Positions 11,220 through 22,519 of a DNA stretch of 64,000 nt are shown here, in pieces. Location: NCBI RefSeq assembly GCF_030272615.1, contig NC_081414.1, positions 766,180,483 to 766,244,482 of the forward strand, read 5' to 3'. Every line of letters begins with the position of its first letter. The first letter of the stretch is position 1. The DNA is from Cryptomeria japonica. Its lineage: Eukaryota; Streptophyta; Pinopsida; Cupressales; Cupressaceae. A model generated the notes under the pieces. The model was not told where the DNA came from and did no database searches. It was given only the letters and a program-made list of their open reading frames with translations. The translations under genes were made by a program, and so were the position numbers.

Positions 11220-13217
11220 TCAAATGCCGCTCTGGCCCGATGCTATCCCACCACCTCTACCTGCTCCACCACTGGTGCCTACACCACCTGATCCATCTCT
11301 CCGTGGAGGCCTCATCGAACCCCCACTCCCTCCTGCATCCCCTGATCTCTCCTGTCGTAGAGGACCCATCACACCCCCACTACTCTGCATCCTCTGTGAT
11401 CGCTCTGATCTCGCCTGCCGCATCTGCAAATAGCTGAGAGCTCGCTGGCTAACTGGTACAACCTGTTCATATAAGCCCCGCTAGTACTCTATCTCTGCCT
11501 GCACTCGCCGCATCTCCCTCATCACCTCCCTTGTAGGACCCTATGCTCCTACTCCAATCTGAACCCTCTCCTACAGCTCGGCCAATCTCTCCACCGTAGT
11601 ATCTCTCTCCTGCAGCACCACCGTCAGCTCTGACTCTCGTGCAAATAGCTGCACATCCCTAGCTACTACCTCCTCCTCTAACCTCTCTATCCGCGTCTGC
11701 AAATGAACTATCATATGATCCCGCAGATCTCCAGTAGCTCCCTCCCCAGTGTCCATCGCTCCCTCACCTGTATCACCCTCTCCAGCAGGTCCCTCCCCTG
11801 CACCACCCTCTCCAGTAATCCCCTCTCCTCTATCCATTGGGATCTCTCTCTCCATCCCCCTCCCACTTAGCTGCACTCCTCCCTACATCAAAGGTCCCTG
11901 TGATATCTGCAGAGGTAGTCCACCTCTCCCTCTCCGTTGCCTCGGCATCCCCAACCCACCTCCTCCTCCTCCACCTCCATCTCCTCCTCCTCCTCCATCT
12001 CCTCCTCGACCTCTTGCTCTCTGTCCTTGTCCCCGTCCCCTCTCATCCTCAAACGCTGGGATCAGCTCAGCTGGGTCTGATATACGTAGGATCGGGTGCA
12101 CCGCTCGATACTGTGTGTACTCCTCTGTCACCCCTACATTAACGACCCTCGGTCGTAGATCCCATGGCCTCGCCTGCAGTGTCTGAAACTCTACCAATGC
12201 CTGATCATAAGGTAGCACTGGACCCCATGCATACCTCTCTCGAATCACCCATGCATACTCCCCTGATCTGCTAGGCAGTCCCTGCTGCCGTCCAAACTGC
12301 CTCATCACTCGTCCAGGCACCTGTCTCTCCACATGGTATGAGGTCCTCCCAATGAAGAATCGGGTCATGAACACATAAGGTAGTGCCTCTGCATCATCAT
12401 CCCATGGCTCACACTCCAAGTATGGCCGCCATATCACTGCATCTAAGTCATCCAATGCTCACCGCCACCACTCTAACTTCCCCAAGTGGGGCTGACTCAT
12501 CATGCCACTGTACATAAACATGTATGGCTGATCCACCACACGGAATCTAAGGCTCACCGGTCGGGTCACTAATAGGTGCTCCCATGCCCACACATGTAGC
12601 AGCGTCATGCCCACTGCTAGAGAACCCCTCCCTCGGTACACTACCTCATGGAGCTCCTGATACATGTGCACCAGCACACATGACCCCCATGCAAATCGAG
12701 TCCCCTCGGTCATCATCATCTCTATCACCTGTTCCCATCCCACTACCAATCCATGTGACCGCCTGTCTGGACACAGAAGTCCTCCCACAATCCCTGACAA
12801 CACTACTGGAAGGGGCTCATATAGTGCTGCTATATCCTCCCATGCTATTGACCCATCATCAATGACCACATCCTCATCAAAAATCCTCTGACATGACAGA
12901 GTCCCCCAGGATCTATCGTATGTAACCAGCTCCCCTCGAATCAGAATCCGTAGGATGCACCACACGTCCTCCAAGGTCACAGTCATCTCCCCCTGTGCCA
13001 AATGAAAAGTGCACGTCTCGTTGTGCCACCGCTCTGCTAATGCTATAATCAAACCGTGATTCATACGAATCACGAGCATGTGCATCACCTCGTACAAACT
13101 AGTCGCAGCAATGCAGTCTATCTCAGTCTGAGTCAATCGGTCCCGCAACCCCTGTGTCGCAGGATGACGCTCACGTAACTGCAACACACGCAAATCCTCC
13201 TGGACATCGACATTCAT
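11220..13217 (-). pseudogene. Antisense plant mobile domain (PMD) protein carried by the Tat element
   Basis: The minus strand holds one continuous frame with point stops only. The N-terminal part (13217 to about 12200) matches the plant mobile domain (PF10536 type): WHNETCTFHLAQGEMTVTLE is the usual W-x-x-E-T-x-T-F-H-x-x-x-G-E-M-T-x-T-L-E-D signature, followed by alternating hydrophobic helices and WEHL motifs. After that come a Gly-rich low-complexity stretch (about 11930-12020), a Gly/Glu-rich segment and a coiled coil (about 11590-11710). Stops at about 12456-12461, 11887, 11570, 11540 and 11480 are in frame, and most fit C-to-T. Antisense extra genes in this position are known in Tat elements. 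Their role is unknown. The ATG at 13217 is the first Met, but the real start may be an upstream exon. Confidence 0.72.
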
Positions 13218-13484
13218 CAATCACCATCAGTTGTTTTGTTTTCAAACTTTCTTAAGTTTAAACCTAGACTATCATCAGATACTTTGATCAAGTATCTTCG
13301 GGTCTCAACAGGTAAGTAATCATGGCCACCTAGACTTCAACAGGCATTTATCCTAACAAATGACCTAAGTCTCATCAGGCTGCTATGGTTCAAAACAACT
13401 CCCACTTCACCTCGTCATCCATCAATCATTAGCATCAGGAGATTTGTTTTGTCCAACACTAGGGCATCTCTTTATCCTAAGGCA

Positions 13485-13798
13485 AAAGCGCTATTTTACC
13501 CACAAAAGCGCTAGTTTTACACAATAACGCTACTACCCTAAAAAAAGCGCTCAAAAAGCTATACAAAAGCGCTATAACTACAAACGCGCTAAACCAGCTA
13601 TATAATAGCGCTCTTTAAAATCAATAGCGCTCAATTCACCCCACAATAGCGCTACTTAGTCAATAGTGCTAAAACTTGCATATAGTAGTGCTAATTAAAC
13701 ACAAAAGCACTCAAACAAGAGTACAATAGCGCCATTGCAGCACAATAGCGCTAGTTTATGGAGCAAAAGTGTCAAAACCAGAGTTCCAGCGCTCTTGC
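13485..13798. repeat. Interspersed palindromic AGCGCT array
   Basis: Nine exact AGCGCT palindromes and about six one-mismatch versions (AGTGCT, AGCACT, AGCGCC, AACGCT, CGCGCT) are spread over about 310 bp. Spacers are 10-25 nt and usually begin ACAA or ATA. The palindrome is strand-symmetric. The AGTGCT and AGCACT variants are what deamination of a methylated central CG would give. The array lies between the antisense gene and the 3' LTR. Confidence 0.8.
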
Positions 13799-13869
13799 TC
13801 CGACTTGACTTGGACTCAGCTAAAAACCTGTCAAAAATGCATGAAAATTAAGTTTTTGAATTTGCGTAC

Positions 13870-13947
13870 CGCTGGTCCGTAGTCCTCTGGGCGCTGGAAC
13901 CGTCGGACTCGCTCGAATCTGTGCTCAGTGATCGGAATCGACATCAT
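13870..13947 (-). other. Possible first exon of the antisense PMD gene
   Basis: On the minus strand, ATGATG at 13947 opens exactly 26 codons (MMSIPITEHRF..., ending PEDYGPA). The exon then meets a GT-containing donor-like sequence (GCG|GTACGC). The downstream PMD frame has an in-phase acceptor-like CAG before GAGGATTTGCG near 13200. Both junctions are phase 0. Splicing would remove about 670 nt containing the AGCGCT array. This is inference from sequence only. Confidence 0.35.
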
Positions 13948-14344
13948 AGCTACTCCTTGCTCCTCCAAATGTCACTATCAGAGCTCTCATTTTCAACTGG
14001 TCGCGGTCACAAATGATCCTATTTTCACCCCTTTCACCCCATTTATACCCCTAGCTGTCACTGTAACTTCGCCCCGCTCATCACCGTGGTCCCCGTGAAC
14101 TTCCCGAGCCCCCCCTTTCTCTATGTTTCCCCTGATTTCTTCTATTTCTCACCAGTATACCTAACTTCTTCTCTTCTACTACCCTGCCAATTTTCCTTCT
14201 TTTTCGAGAGATCACCCGATTTTTCAAAAAAATTCGGCCCATCTCTCGAGGGGGCATACCACCCATTAAATTTACATTTTATGGGGCATTTCTTCACACC
14301 AGTTTTTCTTTCTTTGAAATGATACGATAAACCGCACCGTCTCA

Positions 14345-14356
14345 AAGAGGGGCAAA
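14345..14356 (+). other. Polypurine tract of the Tat element
   Basis: AAGAGGGGCAAA directly precedes the LTR start TGTAGTCAC. This is the expected primer site for plus-strand DNA synthesis. The placement, immediately 5' of a TG dinucleotide, is what defines the LTR start. Confidence 0.65.
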
Positions 14357-15518
14357 TGTAGTCACACAAATCTGTCCAGCTTAATTAAATAAATATTCGC
14401 TATTTATTTGATTAAAAATACACTAGCCATCAGTTAATTAAATTAATATTTAATTAATTCATCTCCAAACATTCTCCTATTAATTAAATAAATTATTCAA
14501 TTTATTTTAATTAATTCATTAAATCAAATTCCAATCAATTAAATAAATAAAATCAATTTATTTAATTAAATCCCCCTTTTCCTCTTTTAAATAAATTAAC
14601 ATTTATTTAAATCATTTTAAAACCTCCCCCACTTGCATTTTCCTACAAATGCAACTTGCACACATTTATTGAAATAAATGAATTTTTATTTTTAATAAAA
14701 TCCTATTTTCCCTCACCCACCAAATCCACTTGCAAAATCTAATCCCCTTCTAGATTCTTCTAACCCCTTCCTGATTAGCCTAATCCATCCCCTAATTATT
14801 GTCACATTCCTAAGCAAAATGGAGTCACTTCTCAAAACCTAAAAGTCTTTGATAACCATTAAAGGCTTTCAACCTTCAAACCACTTAATTCCTCAAAGTC
14901 TTTGATAGCCATTAAAGGCTTTCAACTTTCAACCACTTAATCCCCCAAAGTCTCCAATAACCATTAATGGTTAACTCAAACCCTCTTACATGGTTAAAAC
15001 ATTTGTTTTGACTCAACCTTTACCCAACCCAAGGGTCTCATCAGGCCTTCAATGCTTTGACCATGATTATCTCTTAATCATTTGCACAAAGGTTTATCCT
15101 TGAATTAACTCTTAATCCAATGGGTAATATTAACTTAGGCTTGACCCTTACCTTCTAGATAACCATATGGTCTTCTCAGGCATTCAATGCCTCCAACCCC
15201 TTTCTTTCAACCCAACCCTATGTTGACACTTGTCACCATTTTATTGGTGCAAATTGTGCACATGGATCTCCAACTTTCAAGCTTGACCCTTGATTAAACC
15301 CTTCAATCCTGGCCATCCATTGCTCCATTTTTCTTATAAATAGAGCCCATTCCTTCATAATCCAGATCCTGAAAACTTGTATGCATTTAAGCTATAGGCA
15401 TTTTAAGAGAGCATTTAGCATAGCATAACTAAAATCTTGTCTTTTTGGTTAAAATATATCATTTTAGTATCAATAGATTAGTATTAGCTTTTCATTTCAT
15501 ATTTAGAGCTATACTACA
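14357..15518 (+). repeat. 3' LTR of the Tat element
   Basis: The LTR starts TGTAGT after a polypurine tract and ends ACTACA, giving a 6-bp terminal inverted repeat. Its U3 contains a very AT-rich block (14380-14710) of ATTAATTAAATAAA-like words, then two near-identical segments with AAAGTCTTTGATA (about 14845 and 14897). A TATA box lies at 15335. The second LTR is outside the window, so the right end is less certain than the left. Confidence 0.55.
15335..15342 (+). promoter_or_regulatory. TATA box of the Tat 3' LTR
   Basis: TATAAATA lies about 180 bp before the proposed LTR end, in the usual U3 position. Transcription would start near 15365-15370. Confidence 0.6.
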
Positions 15519-16224
15519 ATCTCAATCCTCCATAAGGATCCATAGTGCAAAAAGCTGCTGAGAGCTACACTATTTTGGAACTTGGAGAGAAGAGGAACAA
15601 GGGAGAAGAAGCTAAAGCCATGCTAAGAGGCAGTTGGAGATGCCTCATAATCTTTGCTTTGTTTATTAGATATATTAGCATGCTTTTAGTGTCTCTTTTG
15701 GTATGCCTTCTTAGATTAGTTTTTTATTGACTAACACTAACGGTTTTTGTGTCTTTGGTGTTGTTTATCAGTTGCTAACCTTGTGCCATTTAGGAGGGCA
15801 TCAAATATTTATTTACACCAACAGTTATGATAGATTTTGTTTCAACATATTTAATTTCATTAGATTTAGAATAGTCTACCTACTGCCTGTAGCCACTGCT
15901 ATTGCAAATAACCAGTTTGTCTGCAGCCACTGTTGTGTAGTTAGTTTTATTTTCAACATTGTTGTGTTTTCAATTTAGTTTATTGTTTTGAGTTTGTTTG
16001 CTATAGACAACTGATACAATAGCTTAGAAGGATTACATATTGCATATATATTGTTGTCTCATTTCAAGTTCATGCCCCTGGGTTGATAATTAAATGTAGC
16101 TTCTAGTTCATGAAGGGTTTCTTAGTGTGGATAATAATCCCTAAGTTGTGAATTAGTATTCCAACCTCAATTACAATTAAAAATCTCAATAGTGGGGGGC
16201 AACTTGATTACTTGCTCTGAAATT
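15519..16224 (+). other. Unassigned sequence between Tat LTR and LINE
   Basis: About 700 bp are T-rich in the middle and carry no recognisable domain. Open frames at 15545-15730 and 15727-15978 encode hydrophobic low-complexity peptides. It could be U5/leader-like sequence if the Tat LTR is longer than called, or the flank of the LINE. Confidence 0.4.
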
Positions 16225-17551
16225 GTGGACTAAAGGGGCTTGGATCATTGGCCTATTAAGTTTTTCAGCTTCTTCTTTTACAATTCCAAAGAATCCTCCT
16301 TTTAAATTCCATCTTATGTGGCTTCGGGAGTCTTCCTTGCATGATCTTGTGGTAAAATGGTGGTGTGATGGAGGCCCTTCTTATGGTACATCCATGTACT
16401 CATTTTTTAAGAAGCTTCAATATTTTAAGTTTCAACTTAAGCAATGGAACAAGTTGTGTTTCGGTAACCTTCAAGCCAAAAAAGGGAACCTTAGGCTCAC
16501 CTGGCTCTTGGAAAAGCTAAGTCCCAAGCTATGAGAAATGTGGAAGAGTGGGAGCTTCGAGAAGAGATTTTTTGGAAATAGAAGGCTCAGATTGACTAGC
16601 TTTAGGAAGGGGACAGGAATACTGCTTTCGTCCATCATTCTATGCAGGCTTGTCCGAATAAAAGGTACATTTTTTCTTTAGTTAATTTTGTGGGTCTTTC
16701 AATTTCTTCTTTGTTGGCTTTGTCTCATGAAGCTCATCAGTTTTAATCTGTTCTTTTTTCTAAAGATTCACCTTCGGCTATGGATGATGAGAATATGATC
16801 CTTACTTGCATTCCCTCATTAATCACCAATGTGATGAATTATTCTCTCATTCACCCAATCTCTTTGTTTGAATTGGAAGAGGTTGTGTTCGGGATGAACA
16901 AGGGTAAAGCTCCAGGTCCTAATGGTTTTCCAGTTGAATTTTTCAAGGTTTTTGGGGATATTATTAATCCAGATTTGTTGGAGGTTGTTTGGGAATCTCT
17001 TCACAGTAAACAGATGTTGCGGGCCTTGAATAATACCTTTCTGGCTCTCACTCCTAAAAAGGAAGGTGCTAGTGAGCTTGAATTATTTCAACCTATTACT
17101 CTTTATAATGTGGTGTATAAGATCATTACTAAATTAATTGCAGAGAGGCTCAAAACTTATCTTCCTATTGTCATTTTTGAGGAGAAAGGGGGTTTTGTAG
17201 GTAGTAGACAAATTTTGGATGGGGTGGTGGTGGCCTCTGAAGTCATTCATTCTATTGCGACATCCAAGGAAAAATATATGTTCATCAAGTTGGATATGGA
17301 TAAATATTATGATAGGGTTAAGTAGCTCTTTCTTGAGAAGGTTCTTTTAGCCTTTGGTTTTTTGTCTAGATTGGGTGAGTTGGACTATGAGTTATGTTAC
17401 TTCTTTAGCTTTTTCAGTTATTGTGAATGGAAAAACTTCATAGCCTTTTGGTGCCACTAGAGGCCTCCAACAAGGTCACCCTCTATCTCCTTATCTATTT
17501 ATTATTATCGCTGAGGGTTTGGGTCATTTTCTTAAATTTTGAGCTCCTCAA
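16225..17551 (+). pseudogene. LINE endonuclease C-terminus and N-terminal half of reverse transcriptase
   Basis: The piece begins at the last endonuclease motif (DHWPIKF, about 16240), goes through the linker region (KFHLMWLRESSLHDLV), and enters RT. RT motifs seen are GKAPGPNGFPVEFFK (about 16905-16950), EKGGFVGSRQILDGV (about 17180-17225), and motif A IKLDMDKYYDRV (about 17285-17320) with its catalytic Asp. In another frame GHPLSPYLFIII (about 17475-17510) follows. Frameshifts and stops break it. Coding is interrupted at 17551/17552, just after the LSPYLF motif, by the Gypsy insertion. Confidence 0.82.
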
Positions 17552-18721
17552 TGATCCAAGAGGATCCAAAAGACATGGCACCATTCTAGCTCTCCTTTAG
17601 TTTAATGGCATGGTCATTTAAAATTTGGTTGGGGTTATTTTAACCCCAAACCACTCACTTCCTTTTCTCAAGCACTACCACCAAGATAAGCGCCTTTTTC
17701 GACATCATTTGGGAGGCACATTATCTTTCTCCACTATAGTCGATGGCTAATTCGATAAAAGGACATTCAACGATCTAAACCCCTGACCTCCCAACTTTGA
17801 GGACTACGCACAACTGCTAAGCCACATGCTTAGTTTGGAAATTTGTTCAAACAAACTCTATTTTGATATATGTTGAAAGGTGAGCCATGGAAATAGGGGC
17901 TCAAGAAAACTTGAGCCCCCCCCCATTTGCACAAATACTAAACAATATAATTAAATTCATGCAAACTTCGAAAGGAGAGAATTAAGGGGAGCCTTAGGAG
18001 AATGTATAAGCTCGATTTGTAAAATATTTTTATCTATCGGGGCTTAATATATGCGATATGGGGAATAATTTTGTTAATCCCCAAATAGTATTTGAATTTG
18101 TATTTAAGGGGGGAGTTTTTGGCTTGTAAAATCATTAAATTTCATTTAGAGAATTGGATGAGTGCACTTAGAACTTGTCTTGGGAGAATAGTGGAGAATT
18201 AGAATTTCTCTTGAGAGGAAATTGGAGAATAGGAGTTGGAGGATTTTTGTAAACACAAAGATATTTTTCAATTTGTAATACTCTTCAGTTTAATTGGGTT
18301 AAAAGGCAATTGAAGCCTAACCCAAGAAGGAGAGTACGCAAGTGTCTTTAGGTGCAAGAGGAGACTGTGAGAGATGTTATATTGTAGGTATGAAGCTATG
18401 ATGATGTAATAAGGTGAATTGTTCTTGGCATCATTAATGAAAGCGGTCCTACATTGAGAAGCAGACCTGGAGATGTAGCTCATGTTGAGCGAACTCCGTT
18501 ATCAAACTCGTGATCACTCTTCTTCTCTTCTATCTTATGATTCTCTCTTATTATTCTCAATTTTAATTCCTTTATATGTCATTAAGTTGTGAAAATAATT
18601 AAGTGAACTTATCTTTTGTAATTTCAATAGTTAAACAACATAGCCACGCAATTTTGTTTGCGATCGGGATAAATATGTACTTTGAAATAGGTATAAATTT
18701 AATTTGTAAGCTTTAATTACA
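17552..18721 (+). repeat. 5' LTR of gag-protease Gypsy element
   Basis: It begins TGATCCAAGAGGATCC and ends TTTAATTACA. It matches 30565-31744 over its length with frequent substitutions, so the insertion is old. It carries a tRNA-like antisense segment (17771-17827) and a C run near 17918-17926. Confidence 0.85.
17771..17827 (-). other. tRNA-like antisense segment with A-box and B-box (left LTR copy)
   Basis: On the minus strand this reads like a tRNA gene body: TGGCTTAGCAGTTG (A-box-like), and about 40 nt later a decayed B-box. The better copy is in the right LTR. No acceptor-stem pairing is obvious, so this is not called a tRNA gene. Confidence 0.45.
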
Positions 18722-18730
18722 GATAAAATT

Positions 18731-18742
18731 TGGTATCATAGC
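18731..18742 (+). other. Primer binding site
   Basis: TGGTATCATAGC lies ten bases after the 5' LTR. It differs at one position from TGGTATCAGAGC, the site complementary to initiator Met-tRNA used by many plant retrotransposons. Confidence 0.75.
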
Positions 18743-18862
18743 AGTTTAATAGAAAATTGCAAGTGGTGGATGTTAACCAGGTTGAAATTGAAGTGAGGAG
18801 AAGGTGCACTTGAAGAGTTTAATTCGGAGATTGGATCAAAGCAAGTTACTCGATGATCAACC

Positions 18863-20136
18863 ATGGCACAACCGAAAGAAGGAAAACATGCCTGTCCTGA
18901 ACTCTTTGAGAATGAAGAACAATTTCATAAAGCATTCCTAGACATGAAGATGATGGTGGAAGAGTTGTACAAGGATAGGAAGAAGAAAAAGGAAGGCAAG
19001 GAAAGAAAGAAGAAGTAGGAAGGTGAATCCTCTACAAAAGATGACAAAGGTAAAGGAGTAGGAGGTGGTAGTGACCCTCTTGAACCTCTATCTACATCCT
19101 CATTATCTTCTTCATCCTCTTAATCTTCTTCTTCTACTTCATTTTCAAAGAAGAAACAATCTATAAAACTAGAATCTAATTCACCTTTGTTAAAGCTTGA
19201 TGTTAAATTTGAATTGCCAAACTATAATGGAGAACTGGATGTAGAGAAACTTGATAATTAGATAAAACAAGTTGAAGTTTATTACAGGATTCAAAAGTTG
19301 ACTGGTGATGCTTCAAAGATCCAGTTAGCCACTCTTCACCTGGAAGGCACATCCTTAATATGGTGGGAGAGCAGAACTTAGGAAGATCTTAGTCGATATG
19401 GTAAAATAATTTCTTCTTGGTTTGAGTTTCCAGTTGCACTTAAGAAAAATATTTATCCATTAGGTCACATGCAAAAAGTAGTAATGAATTGGAAATCATT
19501 AAGGCAAGAGAAAGGACAAAGTGTACAGGAATATACACAAGAGTTTACGAAAAGAGATTTAATTTTGGGCATTCCTTTATACATGCAAGAAACTTTGTTA
19601 AAGTATATAGGTCAATTACATGAGAATTTGAGGCATACAATACTTATGTTTAATCCAACTAACCTTGATGAAGTTAGTGTTCAATCCATTCATCTTGAAA
19701 TAATCTCAAGGAATAGCTATGACAGTCTCTTAATGCAGTCCATTAAGCACAAAGGGAGAAAGAAAGGGAAGGAGAAAATGCAACGAACAACTTTTATGAA
19801 GAAAGAGGAGGAGAAACCTTATTGCTCACACTACAAAAAGAAAGGGCACAAAGATGCAAAATGTTGGAAACTACATCCTTATCAGAAGCCAAAGTGGTTC
19901 AAGGATCGAAAGGGTAAGCAAAAGACTGCAGCTATCGTGCAGGATCTCGGATCAGATTCTGATGATGAAATCAAAATAACAGTTGTGGGTATAAAAGGTA
20001 TCTTTGCTATTACTAGTTCTCATGCTTCCTCTGTAAAGTGTAATGAGATCCCTGTTGAAAGTAAAAGGAATGAATTGTTTCACATAAGGGTTATTGCAAA
20101 ACAAAGTAAAATTGATACACTCATATATAGTGGATC
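18863..20136 (+). pseudogene. gag: Gypsy gag and start of protease
   Basis: ATG 18863 opens a frame (MAQPKEGKHACPELF...) with a Lys-rich N-terminus and a Ser-rich spacer. The gag capsid domain follows at about 19200-19660 (SLIWWES, KSLRQEKGQSVQEYTQEF). A nucleocapsid knuckle CSHYKKKGHKDAKC lies at 19823-19864. The frame then runs into the protease active-site region (DTLIYSGSEA). Stops at about 19016, 19121, 19259 and 19379 are in frame. Several fit C-to-T or G-to-A (for example DN*IKQ, where relatives have Trp). The frame is cut at GGATC (20132-20136) by the nested chromovirus and resumes in phase at 29722. Confidence 0.78.
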
Positions 20137-20934
20137 TGAAGCAGTCACCAGTTAGGAGGGACCTCAAAGAGATTAGTCCAGACTGGTCAGTAAGAGTAAA
20201 CATAAAGACATGATGGAGGTGATGCATTTAGATTGAATTATAACATGAAAATTAATTACAACCAATCGGTAATAACTGGGTTATAGAAATAGGCTCACAG
20301 ACCTACTAAAACATGCTCAAAGTACGAAATAGGTCACAACTGGGACCTTCAATCTTAAAATCTATCTTCTATGCTCAATCCAAATTCTTTGGTGTTACAT
20401 TCTAATGTTCTATTAAAATGATTTATAAGATCCAAGGGGATCTGGTCTGCCCAAAAAGGGATCAAAACCCAAAGAATAAGACCTAACATGCAAAACCAAC
20501 AAGGTCGGCCTCCGCCAAGAGATTCCTCCAGAAAATCCAAAGGATGAAGTGTAGATCATGGGAAAAGGTTGGCCACATGCCAAGAAACATCAGAATCAAT
20601 GCTCAAGGCTCCACATGCTACAGAATGGATCTAGTAGATCACAAATGCAAATAGGTCCAGGCAACCGGTAATAGGAAACAGTCAACCGGCAATAGGAAAG
20701 TGTCATGGAAATCGGTAGCGATAACTTGTCAGAAAACAATCCAAATGCTCCATGGTTTGGGAATAAGGAAGATGATAAAGTCTTCAAGAAAAATCCAACT
20801 CCATGGGATCCAGTGAGCCGAATCTGGGACACACAGAAAGAAATGTTGAAACTACAAACAAAAAGAAATAAATAGAAAGGAAAATATTTTTGGTTGATGT
20901 AAGATTGTTATGAACCAGGGATGCTCTTGCATCA
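20137..20934 (-). repeat. 3' LTR of the chromovirus (left copy)
   Basis: On the plus strand it starts TGAAGCAGTCACC and ends GCTCTTGCATCA. It matches 28939-29716 closely. This copy has extra sequence near 20680-20700 and 20870. The expected polypurine tract next to it (20935-20950) is not recognisable. Confidence 0.85.
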
Positions 20935-21009
20935 GACATCCAGAGTTATTGAAAAAGTGAGTCTCTCACTTTGTTGGGGTCAGAGGAAAATCAAGGCCGT
21001 CTACCTCTT

Positions 21010-22508
21010 CCTGAGAAATCCAAGATGAATCTTAAATTCATATGTCCTTCCACTTCACAAGATACTCCTTATACTGACTTCTCCAGGTACTACGCCCAAT
21101 CCTACAGTCCAAACTTTCTTCAATCTGATCTGATTCCTTTCGGGGAAACTATTTCTCAAAGTCTGCAATATTATCCTCACTAAATTCTGGTTCATGATAC
21201 TCATGAAGATCTACAATGTTAAACATAGGTGAGATACTCAGACTATCTGGTAACTCCACTTCATATACATTCCCAGAACTGAACTTCCTCAAAATCCTGC
21301 AAGGTCCAAACTTTTTCATCTGCAATTTGCTATAAGTTCCAACTGGGAATCTCTCTTTTCTCAGATACACCATCACTTCATTGCCAACTTCAAATTCATT
21401 ATGTCTCCACTTCTCATTTTCCTTCTCCTTATACTTGTTATTTGTATCCTCCAAATGTTGCTTAACTTGAATATGTAAGTCCTTCATGTGATTTGCAAAT
21501 TTTTCTTCTTCTTAACTTCTCTGATCTTTTTTGCTAATATCTCTTAATTCTGATATACCTCTAGGATGCACTTTGGTAACAATCTCAAAAGGTGTTCTTC
21601 CGGTACTCCTATTTACTAAATTGTTTATAGGAAAACTCTACTTGTGCAAGGATCAAATCCCAACTTCCGGTTTTATCTCCAACTAAACATCTCAACAAAT
21701 TTCCCAAGCTCTAGTTAACTACTTATGTCTATCCATCAGTCTGTGGATGAAAAGTAGAACTTAACTTCAAATTTGTTTTCATCTTCTTCCAAAGTGTTCT
21801 CCAAAAATAGCCAACAAACTTAGTGTCTCTGTGTGAAACTATGCTCTTAGGCAATCCATGCAATCTCACTACTTCCTTGAAAAATAGGTCTGCTACATGT
21901 AATGCATATGATGTCTTCTTACAAGGTATGAAATGAGCCATCTTCAAGAATCTATCAACAATCACAAATATATAATCATTCCCTCTTGATGTTTTAGGCA
22001 AACCAAGTATAAAATCCATGCTTATATCCTCCCAAGGTCTTACCGGTACTATCAAAGGTTTATACAATCCCACATTCTGACTACTACCCTTTACAAATTG
22101 ACAAACTCTACAACTTTGTACATATTTCCTAACATCCTTATGAATCTGGGGCCATAAGTATTGCTCACTCACCAATGCTACTATTTTTTCAATACCAAAA
22201 TGTTTGGCTAATCCTCCACTATGTTTCTCCTTGATCATATTCTCCCTCATAGAACTCTTAGGTATGCACAACCGAACTCCTCTGAATAACATCCCCTCCT
22301 GAATGAAGTAATCCAACCACTTGCTTCTATCTACCATAACCGGTTCTCTACATTCTCTCCAAGGTTCTGCAAAATTTGGGTCATCATCATACAAAGTCTT
22401 CAATTCCTCAAATCCTAATACTGTCACTCTCATCTCTGTCAGCAAAGTCCTTCTCCTACTCAATGCATCAGCAACTTTCTTAGATTTCCCACTTCTATGC
22501 TTCAACAC
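21010..22508 (-). pseudogene. int: Chromovirus integrase and chromodomain
   Basis: Read on the minus strand. The end of RNase H (KHRSGKSKKVADALSRR) is followed by the zinc-binding domain: H and H near 22240, then CRVCQ (about 22100). The catalytic core has Asp in SMDFILGLPKT. The second catalytic Asp position reads SHRDTKF, where relatives have SDRD, and the Glu position after QTDG is a stop codon. Integrase is therefore dead. After a frameshift near 21500-21730 the frame at 21487-21149 carries the C-terminal domain (GNEVMVYLRKERFP, GPCRILRKFSSGNVYEVELP). Then comes a chromodomain (about 21010-21110: EYLVKWKD, then SSWISQEE in a shifted frame). Chromodomains direct insertion to marked chromatin. 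Confidence 0.82.
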
Positions 22509-22519
22509 AACGGTGTAAC

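Larger units (their letters stand above)
1..15518 (+). mobile_element. Ty3/Gypsy Tat-lineage LTR retrotransposon, 5' LTR outside window
   Basis: A single large retroelement occupies the left quarter of the window. In order it has a leader, gag, protease, a G-patch region, reverse transcriptase, RNase H, a second archaeal-type RNase H and integrase, then a non-coding spacer, an antisense coding region and a 3' LTR. Dual RNase H plus an extra antisense gene between pol and the 3' LTR is characteristic of the plant Tat lineage (Tat, Retand, Grande and Ogre relatives). The 5' LTR is not in the window, so the target duplication cannot be tested. The right boundary rests on the TGTAGT...ACTACA ends and a TATA box. 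A longer LTR reaching towards 16170 cannot be excluded. The element is inactive because of many stop codons. Confidence 0.85.

Noticed and set aside
11188-12891. Plus-strand Pro/Ser-rich open frames
   Set aside because: They are shadows of the GC-rich antisense PMD gene.
17547-17551. Target duplication for the gag-only Gypsy element
   Set aside because: The flanks CTCAA and AATCA do not match, so none is claimed even though the LTR pair is clear.
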